Shown piece by piece: positions 1 to 6,246 of a stretch of 10,091 nucleotides of DNA (position 1 is its first letter; the number at the start of each line of letters is the position of its first letter). The stretch spans positions 1 to 10,091 of the forward strand of contig CANJDA010000075.1 of NCBI GenBank assembly GCA_947472705.1, read 5' to 3'. The stretch is from Flavobacteriaceae bacterium (GTDB lineage Bacteria > Bacteroidota > Bacteroidia > Flavobacteriales > Flavobacteriaceae). The notes under the pieces were generated by a model. It was not told the DNA's origin and did not search any database. It saw nothing but the letters and a program-made list of their open reading frames with translations. Position numbers and translations under genes: made by a program.

Positions 1-1106
1 ATTAATTCATCGGCTCCTTCTCCTGAAAGCAAAACTTTTACTTTTGGTTTGGCTAATTTAGAAACCGCCAAAAGATGGGGTTCGTTCAGGTGCATCAATG
101 GTTCATCTTGATAATAAGTTGATTCCAATAAATTTTGGAACAAAGATTCGTTATCGAGTTGAGTATTATTGAAATTATAATGATAATCTTCTGTTATTTT
201 TTTGGCCAAAAAAGATTCATTATGTTCGTCTTCTGCAAAGCCAATATTAAAGGTATTGATGTTCTTAAAGTCCTGATGATACAACGAAGATAGTATAGAA
301 CAGGAGTCTAGTCCACCACTTAAAAGAACTCCAACAGGAACATCGCTTACCATACGTAGCTTAACTGATTCAAAGAAAGTTTCCTCAAACCAAGCTTTTG
401 GGTTTTGAATGGTTGAGAAGTTTTGAATCTCTGATTTCAAGCTCCACCATTTGTTATAGGTGGTGTAGCCATTATTTTCCAAAACCATATAATGTCCGGG
501 AAGCAGCTTTTTAACGCGATTGTATAACGTATTTTCGCCGGCTACAAATCGGTTAAAAAAATATTCATCGAAACCATTTTCAGAAATTTCTAAAGGAACA
601 CCGGCAGTAAATAGCGCTTTTTGTTCAGAAGCAAAATAAATGGCATTTTTATAGAATGCATAGTACAAAGGTTTAACTCCCATTCGGTCTCGAGCCAGAA
701 TCAGTTTTTTGGCTACAGTATCCCAAATCGCAAAGGCAAACATACCTTGTAGTCGGTTTAAAAACTCCATTCCGTAGAGTTCAAATAAATGCATTAAAAC
801 TTCGGTGTCAGAACCAGTTTTAATTACTAAACCTTTGCTTTTTATTTCGCTATAAAATGATTTGTAGTTGTAAATTTCACCATTAAAAATCATGATATAC
901 CTTTTGCTTTCCGAAATAAAGGGCTGATGACCGGCAGCACTAGTATCAATAATTGATAAACGTCGATGACCTAGTCCTAGATTATCTTGGATAAAAAATC
1001 CGGCATCGTCAGGACCTCGATGCTCTAAAGCATCACGCATTTTCAAGAGTTGATTTTCATCAACTTTAGCTTGATCAAACTTTAATATGCCATTAATACC
1101 ACACAT
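1..1106 (-). CDS. asnB: AsnB-type glutamine-dependent amidotransferase (asparagine synthase family), 3' end cut by window edge
   Basis: This gene starts at an ATG ending at 1106 and stays open to the window edge, giving 368 complete codons of a protein usually about 600 residues or more. It begins MCGINGI, so Cys2 would be the N-terminal nucleophile that releases ammonia from glutamine. The class II glutaminase domain follows (EHRGPDDAG near 28-36, HRRLSIID 47-54, FNGEIYNY 74-81). The ATP-pyrophosphatase synthetase domain carries the PPi-loop SGGLDS at 263-268 and ends here inside SGEGADEL (361-368). In the family, ATP activates aspartate or another carboxylate, which ammonia then amidates. 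The ATG directly follows the glycosyltransferase stop codon (TAAATG), so the two are probably translationally coupled. That context fits the AsnB paralogues found in glycan clusters, so the substrate may be a sugar acid rather than free aspartate; this is inference. The family call is sure, the exact substrate is not. Confidence 0.93.
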   Translation of the reverse strand, partial: MCGINGILKFDQAKVDENQLLKMRDALEHRGPDDAGFFIQDNLGLGHRRLSIIDTSAAGHQPFISESKRYIMIFNGEIYNYKSFYSEIKSKGLVIKTGSDTEVLMHLFELYGMEFLNRLQGMFAFAIWDTVAKKLILARDRMGVKPLYYAFYKNAIYFASEQKALFTAGVPLEISENGFDEYFFNRFVAGENTLYNRVKKLLPGHYMVLENNGYTTYNKWWSLKSEIQNFSTIQNPKAWFEETFFESVKLRMVSDVPVGVLLSGGLDSCSILSSLYHQDFKNINTFNIGFAEDEHNESFLAKKITEDYHYNFNNTQLDNESLFQNLLESTYYQDEPLMHLNEPHLLAVSKLAKPKVKVLLSGEGADEL

Positions 1107-2168
1107 TTATTGGGCTTTTTTAATTATTAATTCGTGGTAAGCTTCTGCAATTTTTTTCATATTAATGGAATAGTTGGCATTTTCTTCAACAAATTTTCTG
1201 TTTCTAATTACCACAGCTTTTCGCCAAAGGTTTCTTTCGAAAGTATATTGTAGTTCTTCGGCCAATATTTTGTAATTGCCAGAGGGTATTAGGATCCCGT
1301 TTTCATGATTGTTAATCCAAACTCTGTTTCCCGGCAAATCGGTCACCATAGGAAAACATCCACAAGCCATAGCTTCAAATAAGGAGGCAGAAACTCCTTC
1401 AGTTGTTGGCATACTTATATAAAAATTGGATTGATTCAATAATTCGGCAACACGTTCATTAGCAGTTCTACCTTTAAATAATACTTCATTTTCAATATTT
1501 AGTTCCTTGGCTTGTTTTTGTAATGTTTTCAATAAGCTACCATCGCCTACTATTCGGAGTGTAAAGGGTATGTTTTTCTTTTTAAGAATAGCAAAAGCTT
1601 TTAAAATAACGTCATGTTTATATTCTGGCTCAAGTGCACGAGTAACAATGGCTTGAATAGATTGTAAATCTTGACTATCACTAAAAGTAAAGAAATCGAG
1701 ATTGATACCTTTAGGTAATTCCATTACTTTATTCATATTAACCCTGCTTTTTTGCATGTGATTGGTCATCACCCTTCCCCAAGCATGAATTAAATCCACT
1801 TTTTTAAAGGCATAATCCTGTAGCATTTTTTTGAAAATATACAAAGGAGAATTGTGTGGCCAAAGGTCGGTAATTCCTTGTTGTGCAATGGCTACAGGTT
1901 TAATTCCTGTTAGTGCTGCCAAAAAACCATAACTGGTAGTTCTTTCGGCAATGAGCATATCTGGCTTATAGGATTTGGCAATCTTTCTGATTTTGAAAAA
2001 TGCAATAAGAAGTTCGAATAAGCGACTGATTCGACTAAAACCAACACTGCTTTTTTTAAGTTCCCAGGTGACAATTTCAAAATCGCCAAATTCCTCAAGT
2101 CCTTTCATCCAAGTAATAGCGTCAGCTCTGTAAGTTTCGCCGAGAAATAGTATTCGTTTTTTTGACAT
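1107..2168 (-). CDS. Family 4 (GT-B fold) glycosyltransferase
   Basis: The 353-residue product is a typical length for a retaining GT4 glycosyltransferase, which transfers a sugar from a nucleotide-sugar donor to a lipid-linked or glycan acceptor on the cytoplasmic face of the membrane. The N-terminal Rossmann half (about 1-165) starts KKRILFLGETY. The C-terminal donor-binding half starts near 172 with IVTRALEPEYKHD, a variant of the usual GRL...KG motif, in which R177 and K184 would contact the donor phosphates. It continues LRIVGDG (204-210), FKGRT (231-235) and the family EX7E motif at E257-E265 (EGVSASLFE), followed by MACGCFPMVTDLPG. There is no signal peptide or transmembrane helix. The start lies 4 bp after the DUF2461 stop, and its stop abuts the AsnB start. 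Donor and acceptor cannot be read from the sequence. The pairing with AsnB suggests surface polysaccharide or another glycan. Confidence 0.93.
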   Translation of the reverse strand: MSKKRILFLGETYRADAITWMKGLEEFGDFEIVTWELKKSSVGFSRISRLFELLIAFFKIRKIAKSYKPDMLIAERTTSYGFLAALTGIKPVAIAQQGITDLWPHNSPLYIFKKMLQDYAFKKVDLIHAWGRVMTNHMQKSRVNMNKVMELPKGINLDFFTFSDSQDLQSIQAIVTRALEPEYKHDVILKAFAILKKKNIPFTLRIVGDGSLLKTLQKQAKELNIENEVLFKGRTANERVAELLNQSNFYISMPTTEGVSASLFEAMACGCFPMVTDLPGNRVWINNHENGILIPSGNYKILAEELQYTFERNLWRKAVVIRNRKFVEENANYSINMKKIAEAYHELIIKKAQ

Positions 2169-2172
2169 TAGT

Positions 2173-2847
2173 TTAGTCTTCAGTTTCTAAAGCCCTGTTT
2201 AGGAAGTCATTTAAAGGTTTTAGTACGATAAGTTTTTGTGTTGCAATTTTACTAAAATCTTTGTTTAAAAAGAGTTGATCATCAATTTTTTCAGAAGCCG
2301 TAAAACTTTTTAGTTTTAAAAATTCAATAGCAGGGTGATTTGGATCAAAATCTTTTGGTGCTTTTTTTAGCATATTGTTTTCGTCACGAGTCAAATCTTT
2401 ATATTCTTTTTTAAAGGTTTTATCATTTACTATAGTTTCCAAGTCATCATGAAAAAAAGCAATTTCCTTGCGGATTTTTTTCAACTCTTCAGGCTCTGGA
2501 CACCAAACTCCACCAGCAATAAACGAATTTCCTTTTTCGTAATGAATATAATAGCCTGGACTGTTTTTTCGAAATTTATTTTGTGTAAACCAAACTCCCA
2601 TATTGGTTTTATAAGGTGATTTGTCTTTAGAAAATCGAATATCTCGATTGATGCGAAAGGTGCAGTTTTTCACCTCAAGTGGTTCTAATGATTTGTCCAG
2701 AGGTTTTAATTCAGATAATAAATTAGTAATGTAGTTGTGATAATCTTTTTTATAGTTTTCGTACCTTTTTTTATTGGCATGCATCCAATCAGTATTGTTA
2801 TTGGCTATTAAATCTTCTAGAAACTGAAGGGCTTCTTTGGTTATCAT
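2173..2847 (-). CDS. DUF2461 family protein, function unknown
   Basis: The 224-residue soluble protein matches the DUF2461 (TIGR02453) family, which I recognise by the N-terminal block 'TKEALQFLEDLIANN' then 'DWMHANKKRYE' (3-30), the signature FRINRDIRFSKDKSPYKTN (64-82), and GYYIHYE...FIAGGVW (98-115). The length is normal for the family. The conserved Arg/Asp/Lys-rich signature looks like a ligand- or nucleic-acid-binding surface, but no biochemical function is established to my knowledge. There is no signal peptide or membrane segment, so it should act in the cytoplasm. It starts 6 bp after the rhodanese-thioredoxin stop and ends 4 bp before the glycosyltransferase start, so it is almost certainly co-transcribed with them. 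The neighbours do not define its role: one is redox and exported, the other glycan-related. Confidence 0.9.
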   Translation of the reverse strand: MITKEALQFLEDLIANNNTDWMHANKKRYENYKKDYHNYITNLLSELKPLDKSLEPLEVKNCTFRINRDIRFSKDKSPYKTNMGVWFTQNKFRKNSPGYYIHYEKGNSFIAGGVWCPEPEELKKIRKEIAFFHDDLETIVNDKTFKKEYKDLTRDENNMLKKAPKDFDPNHPAIEFLKLKSFTASEKIDDQLFLNKDFSKIATQKLIVLKPLNDFLNRALETED

Positions 2848-2853
2848 ATAAAA

Positions 2854-3540
2854 TTATAATTGTTTTTTTAAATCCTCTTCTGAAATATAACCACTATGTC
2901 TCCATACTTCTTTACCCTCTTTATAAATTATGACAAGAGGCAAACTTTCTACCTGTAATTGTTCTGCAATTGTAGGGTTTCTATCAACATCGATGCGAGT
3001 TACAGTAACTTCCTCTTTTAGTTTTTCTTGCATTTCAATTAAATAAGGAGCCATTTTTCTGCATGGAGTGCACCATTCAGCAAAAAAATCAACCAATACT
3101 TTTTTGTCTGATTTGATTATTCCATTGAATTCTTCCTCACACATACCAATTATTTTGCCTATAGGTTTGTTATGCAAGGCATTCCATTTCATCATGCCTC
3201 CTTCTAAATTATAGATTTTTTGAAACCCTAATTCAGACAGTTTCTCAGCGGATTTTAAACTTCTACTTCCCGCTTTGCAATACACAAAAATAGGCTTTGT
3301 TTTGTCATATTTACCCGCTCTTTCGGCAAAGTCGTGGTCATACCAATTAATATTTGTGGCATTTTCAATATGGTCAACACTGAACTCTTCTGGGGTCCTA
3401 ACGTCAATTAACTGAGCTTTTTCAGTTTTAGATAATTTTTCTTCAAATGCTTTTACATTGATAGTTTCAATGGATTTAGATTGCTGTGCCTGACAACATA
3501 TTACCAAAAAACTGAGCAATATTAGTGAGGTTAGTTTCAT
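2854..3540 (-). CDS. Exported rhodanese-thioredoxin fusion protein
   Basis: I place the start at the ATG ending at 3540, giving 228 residues. The frame is open further upstream to a TTG ending at 3573, but that TTG lies inside a probable -7 promoter box, whereas the ATG is followed at once by a signal peptide (MKLTSLILLSFLVICC, then QAQQ). A rhodanese domain covers about 24-125, with the LIDVRTPEEF block (44-53) and the active-site loop CKAGSRS (88-94), where Cys88 would carry the persulfide. A thioredoxin domain covers about 130-228, with WCTPC at 156-160 and the cis-proline P201 in ESLPLVII. Cys134 lies between the two domains. The protein should be periplasmic or anchored at the membrane and may couple sulfur transfer or oxidation to disulfide reduction; the coupling is inference. 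The VICC segment is a poor lipobox (no small residue at -1), so lipidation is uncertain. DUF2461 follows after 6 bp. Confidence 0.9.
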   Translation of the reverse strand: MKLTSLILLSFLVICCQAQQSKSIETINVKAFEEKLSKTEKAQLIDVRTPEEFSVDHIENATNINWYDHDFAERAGKYDKTKPIFVYCKAGSRSLKSAEKLSELGFQKIYNLEGGMMKWNALHNKPIGKIIGMCEEEFNGIIKSDKKVLVDFFAEWCTPCRKMAPYLIEMQEKLKEEVTVTRIDVDRNPTIAEQLQVESLPLVIIYKEGKEVWRHSGYISEEDLKKQL

Positions 3541-3570
3541 CTTAATGTGGTATTGTTTGTTGCTAAAATA

Positions 3571-3578
3571 CAAATTTA
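3571..3578 (-). promoter_or_regulatory. Probable -7 promoter box for the rhodanese-thioredoxin operon
   Basis: On the minus strand this reads TAAATTTG, an exact match to the Bacteroidota -7 consensus TAnnTTTG, in the 45-bp gap between recF and the rhodanese gene. Transcription would start near 3565, leaving a leader of about 25 nt before the ATG at 3540. I see no good -33 TTTG element at the expected spacing, so the assignment rests on the -7 box and position. Confidence 0.5.
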
Positions 3579-3585
3579 CATTGTA

Positions 3586-4665
3586 TTACAACATAAATAT
3601 TTTATAACTCTGATGGGTATTTTTCACCACTTTTTCGGTTCGGTCAGGATGCGTATCAGAAATGAATAATTGTCCAAATTCTTCATTATTAACTATTTCA
3701 ATTATTTTGCTGACCCTGAATTCATCTAACTTGTCAAAAATATCATCAAAAAGGAGTATGGGTTTTTCGCCGCTTTGTTTTTTAACAAAATCAAATTGAG
3801 CTAATTTTAATGCAATTAAAAATGATTTTTGTTGTCCTTGAGAACCAAACCTTTTAATTGGATAATGGTCAATTTCAAAAGACAAATCATCTTTGTGTAC
3901 ACCTACAGATGTATATTGTAATGCTCTGTCTTTACTAATGTTTTCTTCCAATAATAACAACGTGTCTTTGTCAAATAAATCACTTTGATAAACCAATTGT
4001 ACCGTTTCGGCTGAATCGGTAATAAGTTGATGATATTGATTAAATATTGGAATAAAATCTTCCAGAAATTGTTGTCTCTTCTGAAAAATAGCTTGTCCCA
4101 AACTATTTAATTGTTCGTTGTAAATACTTAAAGTGTCTTTTTCAAAAACATGATTCAAAGCAAAATATTTCAACAAAGCATTTCGTTGGCTGATAATTTT
4201 TTGATATTGAATTAATTTAAGTAAGTATGTATTGTCTAATTGTGATATGACACTGTCGATAAATTTTCGACGAGTTTCGCTACCTTCAATGATTAAATCT
4301 CTATCGGCAGGTGAGATAATCACCAAAGGAATAAGTCCTATGTGATCTGAAAATTTCTCGTAAAGTTTGCTGTTTCGTTTTAAGATTTTCTTTTGACCTT
4401 TTTTCAAACTACACAAAATTTGTTCTGTGCGATCATTTTTTTCAAACTCACCGTCTACCACAAAAAACTCTTCCTCATGTTTAATGTTTTGAACAGCCAG
4501 CGGATTAAAATAGCTTTTTCCGTTGGCCAAATGATATATGGCATCGAGGATATTGGTTTTTCCAATACCATTTTTACCTACGAAGCAATTGATTTTGGAA
4601 TCAAATTCGAAGGTAGCCTCCGAAAAATTCTTATAATTTAAAACCGAAATCTTTTTTAAAAACAT
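3586..4665 (-). CDS. recF: DNA replication and repair protein RecF
   Basis: The 359-residue product has the normal length for RecF, the SMC-like ATPase that works with RecO and RecR to load RecA at single-strand gaps. The order of motifs is diagnostic: an N-terminal FLKKISVLNYKNF strand-turn, Walker A GKNGIGKT at 30-37, a central helical arm (about 120-250, with SPADRDLIIEGSETRRKFID at its start), the ABC-type signature FGSQGQQKS at 273-281, Walker B ILLFDDIFDKLD at 303-314 with D307/D308, and the late THPDR (338-342) block. It is the first gene of the leftward half and is divergent from the TPR protein gene across 143 bp. It is not next to dnaA/dnaN, unlike in many bacteria. The gap of 45 bp to the next gene has its own -7 box, so recF may be transcribed alone or read through into it. 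No anomaly is seen in its domains. Confidence 0.97.
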   Translation of the reverse strand: MFLKKISVLNYKNFSEATFEFDSKINCFVGKNGIGKTNILDAIYHLANGKSYFNPLAVQNIKHEEEFFVVDGEFEKNDRTEQILCSLKKGQKKILKRNSKLYEKFSDHIGLIPLVIISPADRDLIIEGSETRRKFIDSVISQLDNTYLLKLIQYQKIISQRNALLKYFALNHVFEKDTLSIYNEQLNSLGQAIFQKRQQFLEDFIPIFNQYHQLITDSAETVQLVYQSDLFDKDTLLLLEENISKDRALQYTSVGVHKDDLSFEIDHYPIKRFGSQGQQKSFLIALKLAQFDFVKKQSGEKPILLFDDIFDKLDEFRVSKIIEIVNNEEFGQLFISDTHPDRTEKVVKNTHQSYKIFML

Positions 4666-4726
4666 TGTGATTGCCTACTATTGCTGGAAAGAGTATGAAT
4701 TTTATTCTCCAATTTGAAAGAGTGTG

Positions 4727-4733
4727 CAAATTA
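4727..4733 (-). promoter_or_regulatory. Possible -7 box for recF (weak)
   Basis: The minus strand reads TAATTTG followed by CACACT. It lacks one base of the TAnnTTTG consensus, and the nearest TTTG upstream (4748-4751) is only 14 nt away, shorter than usual. It is supported mainly by resemblance to the opposite promoter, which also has TTTG followed shortly by CACACT. The implied leader is about 55 nt. Confidence 0.3.
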
Positions 4734-4779
4734 TTGAAAAATATCGACAAAAATCGCTTTTAAATATGAATAAAAATTT

Positions 4780-4787
4780 TATTTTTG
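4780..4787 (+). promoter_or_regulatory. Probable -7 promoter box for the TPR-ribH operon
   Basis: TATTTTTG matches the Bacteroidota -7 consensus TAnnTTTG exactly and lies 21 bp before the ATG at 4809. The predicted transcription start is near 4793, giving a short leader of about 15 nt. The upstream TTTT at 4758-4761 is a degenerate -33 candidate at a spacing of 18. The start codon is preceded by an A-rich stretch rather than a Shine-Dalgarno sequence, as is usual in this phylum. Confidence 0.5.
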
Positions 4788-4808
4788 CGCACACTAAATT
4801 AGAAATAA

Positions 4809-5594
4809 ATGGCAACTTTTAACAAAAGAGGATATAAAGCACCAAAAGAAAAAGACGTAAAGTTAGACAACAACTATATTGAAGATGTAAACGTTGACGA
4901 GAAAGATAGTGCAACGGCAAAAGCCTTTGATACCTTAGATCAAACCGCTTCTAAAGCAGAAGATTTTGTAGCAAAAAATCAAAAATATATTATAGGATTT
5001 CTTACTGTTGTAGCTTTAGCTACGGTTAGTTATTTGATGTATCAAAAATTTATCGCAGAACCTAAACAACAAGATGCTGCGGAAGAATTATTTGTGGCAC
5101 AACAAAATTTTCAAAAAGCTGTTGATGGTGGAGCTAAAGCGGATTCTTTATACAACTTAGTTTTAAAAGGTTCTGAAGGTAAATTTGGTGTAGTTAAAAT
5201 TGCTGAGGAATATTCAGGAACTGATGCTGGAAACTTGGCTAATTACTATGCGGGTATTGCTTATTTAAACACTAAGAAATATGCTGAAGCCATTGCTAGT
5301 TTAGAAAAATTTTCTTCTAGTGATATTATGCTAAATGCTTTGTCTAAAGGTGCAATTGGTGATGCTTATGCGCAACAAAACAAACAAAAAGAGGCCTTAG
5401 ACTATTATATAAAAGCTGCTGATGCTAGTAAGAATGATTTTACAAGACCAAGATTTTTGTTAAAAGCTGGTAAAACAGCATTAGCGATGGGTAACAAAGC
5501 AGATGCAGTAAAATATTTTACTGATATCAAAGATAATTACGATTCAACTCCTGAAGGACAAAACATCGATGCTTTGATTGGATTAGCTCAGTAA
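4809..5594 (+). CDS. Single-pass membrane protein with periplasmic TPR domain
   Basis: The 261-residue protein has a charged N-terminal tail (1-57), one transmembrane helix (about 60-78, IIGFLTVVALATVSYLMY), and a C-terminal tetratricopeptide region. At least three TPR-like helix pairs can be seen near 141-172 (YYAGIAYLNTKKYAEAI), 176-208 (IGDAYAQQNKQKEALDYYIKA) and 211-250 (AGKTALAMGNKADAVKYF). This is the architecture of YfgM-like proteins, in which a short cytoplasmic tail and a single helix carry a TPR protein-interaction domain outside the membrane. In Enterobacteria YfgM is a SecYEG-associated chaperone-like factor, but equivalence here is only an analogy. It shares a promoter with ribH, whose ATG follows after one base, and no functional link with riboflavin synthesis is evident. 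The start fits the -7 box just upstream. Confidence 0.88.
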   Translation: MATFNKRGYKAPKEKDVKLDNNYIEDVNVDEKDSATAKAFDTLDQTASKAEDFVAKNQKYIIGFLTVVALATVSYLMYQKFIAEPKQQDAAEELFVAQQNFQKAVDGGAKADSLYNLVLKGSEGKFGVVKIAEEYSGTDAGNLANYYAGIAYLNTKKYAEAIASLEKFSSSDIMLNALSKGAIGDAYAQQNKQKEALDYYIKAADASKNDFTRPRFLLKAGKTALAMGNKADAVKYFTDIKDNYDSTPEGQNIDALIGLAQ

Positions 5595-5595
5595 T

Positions 5596-6090
5596 ATGGC
5601 TACGGCAAATAAAAACTTATCCAATTACGATAAAAACACAATCCCAAACGCGAAGGACTTTCGGTTTGGGATTGTTGTTTCAGAATGGAATGATCATATC
5701 ACTAATGGATTATATGCAGGGGCAGAAGCTGCTCTGTTAGACTGCGGCGCACTACCGGAAAACCTAATTCGTTGGAATGTTCCGGGAAGTTTTGAATTGG
5801 TGTATGGCGCACAACGTATGATAGTAACACAAGAAGTGGATGTGGTTATCACTATTGGCTGTGTCATTAAAGGCGAAACCATGCATTTTGAATTTGTATG
5901 TGAAGGTGTAACTCAAGGCATTAAAGACCTGAACGTTCAAACTGATGTGCCGGTTATCTTTTGTTTACTAACAGATAACAATGTACAACAGTCCATCGAT
6001 AGGAGCGGAGGTGTTCATGGAAACAAAGGAACCGAAGCAGCCATTGCTGCTATTAAGATGGCAGATTTGAGAAGGAAGACAAATTCATAA
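5596..6090 (+). CDS. ribH: 6,7-dimethyl-8-ribityllumazine synthase
   Basis: This 164-residue protein condenses 5-amino-6-ribitylamino-uracil with 3,4-dihydroxy-2-butanone 4-phosphate to give lumazine, the penultimate step of riboflavin synthesis, in the cytoplasm. The family's motifs are present in order: FGIVVSEWND at 24-33 with W31 stacking on the pyrimidine, VPGSFELVYGAQ at 62-73, GCVIKGETMHFEFVCEG at 88-104 with the phosphate-binding GET (93-95) and catalytic His97, and RSGGVHGNKGTEAA at 136-149 with R136 expected to hold the substrate phosphate. The length and motif spacing are normal; these enzymes assemble as pentamers or 60-mer capsids. It starts one base after the TPR gene's stop (TAATATG), implying translational coupling, and is followed by a hairpin terminator. 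No FMN riboswitch precedes the operon, and none of the other rib genes is in the window. Confidence 0.97.
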   Translation: MATANKNLSNYDKNTIPNAKDFRFGIVVSEWNDHITNGLYAGAEAALLDCGALPENLIRWNVPGSFELVYGAQRMIVTQEVDVVITIGCVIKGETMHFEFVCEGVTQGIKDLNVQTDVPVIFCLLTDNNVQQSIDRSGGVHGNKGTEAAIAAIKMADLRRKTNS

Positions 6091-6110
6091 TTTTATATTC
6101 TATATAAAGA

Positions 6111-6146
6111 AGGCCTATTCCATAATGAATAGGTTTTTTGTTTTTT
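6111..6146 (+). terminator. Rho-independent terminator after ribH
   Basis: A perfect 7-bp stem CCTATTC (6114-6120) / GAATAGG (6127-6133) encloses a 6-base loop CATAAT. G-T and A-T pairs can extend the stem outwards. It is followed by T6-G-T6 (6134-6146). It begins about 20 bp after the ribH stop and separates the TPR-ribH unit from the mutL unit. Confidence 0.85.
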
Positions 6147-6183
6147 AGGTAATTATTAACTACCAATCACAATACTTTTTCCT

Positions 6184-6191
6184 TAAATTTG
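6184..6191 (+). promoter_or_regulatory. Probable -7 promoter box for the mutL operon
   Basis: TAAATTTG matches the Bacteroidota TAnnTTTG consensus exactly, lies downstream of the ribH terminator and 55 bp before the mutL ATG. The predicted start near 6197 gives a leader of about 50 nt. No convincing -33 TTTG is seen at the expected distance. A hyphenated palindrome GGGTAACCC (6200-6208) lies at the start of the predicted transcript. Confidence 0.5.
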
Positions 6192-6210
6192 CTCGCATCG
6201 GGTAACCCAC

Positions 6211-6245
6211 ACCGAACATCATTTACTGAACACTGAATACTAAAG
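6211..6245 (+). repeat. Degenerate 7-bp tandem repeat in the mutL leader
   Basis: Reading in steps of seven gives ACCGAAC, ATCATTT, ACTGAAC, ACTGAAT, ACTAAAG, ending one base before the mutL ATG. Four of the five units share A-C-y-r-A-A, and only the second breaks the pattern. The tract fills most of the untranslated leader, so it may reflect slippage-generated repeat growth or an unstructured ribosome entry region. Repeat purity is moderate. Confidence 0.55.
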
Positions 6246-6246
6246 A

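Larger units (their letters stand above)
4721..4795. repeat. Inverted AGTGTGC/GCACACT arms in the divergent promoter region
   Basis: AGTGTGC at 4721-4727 is the exact reverse complement of GCACACT at 4789-4795, with 61 bp between the arms. Each arm lies directly downstream of a TTTG-type -7 box for the gene reading away from it, so both transcripts would begin in or near the same sequence. The arms are too far apart for a terminator hairpin. They may be a regulator site or coincidence in a short AT-rich region. Confidence 0.35.

Noticed and set aside
3484..3540. Lipoprotein signal in the rhodanese-thioredoxin protein
   Set aside because: The VICC segment lacks the Gly/Ala/Ser at -1 of a lipobox; ordinary signal peptidase cleavage near CQA is as likely. 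Export is kept, lipidation is not claimed.
4393..4641. Open reading frame of 82 codons on the plus strand opposite recF
   Set aside because: It is antisense to the Walker A region of a clear recF, has no promoter, and shows no recognisable domain.
4666..4808. FMN riboswitch upstream of the ribH operon
   Set aside because: The predicted leader of about 15 nt is far too short, and no conserved RFN-element segments are seen.
6200..6208. GGGTAACCC as a hairpin or attenuator
   Set aside because: A one-base loop cannot form a hairpin and no T tract follows; at most it could be a small operator, so it is noted only with the leader.
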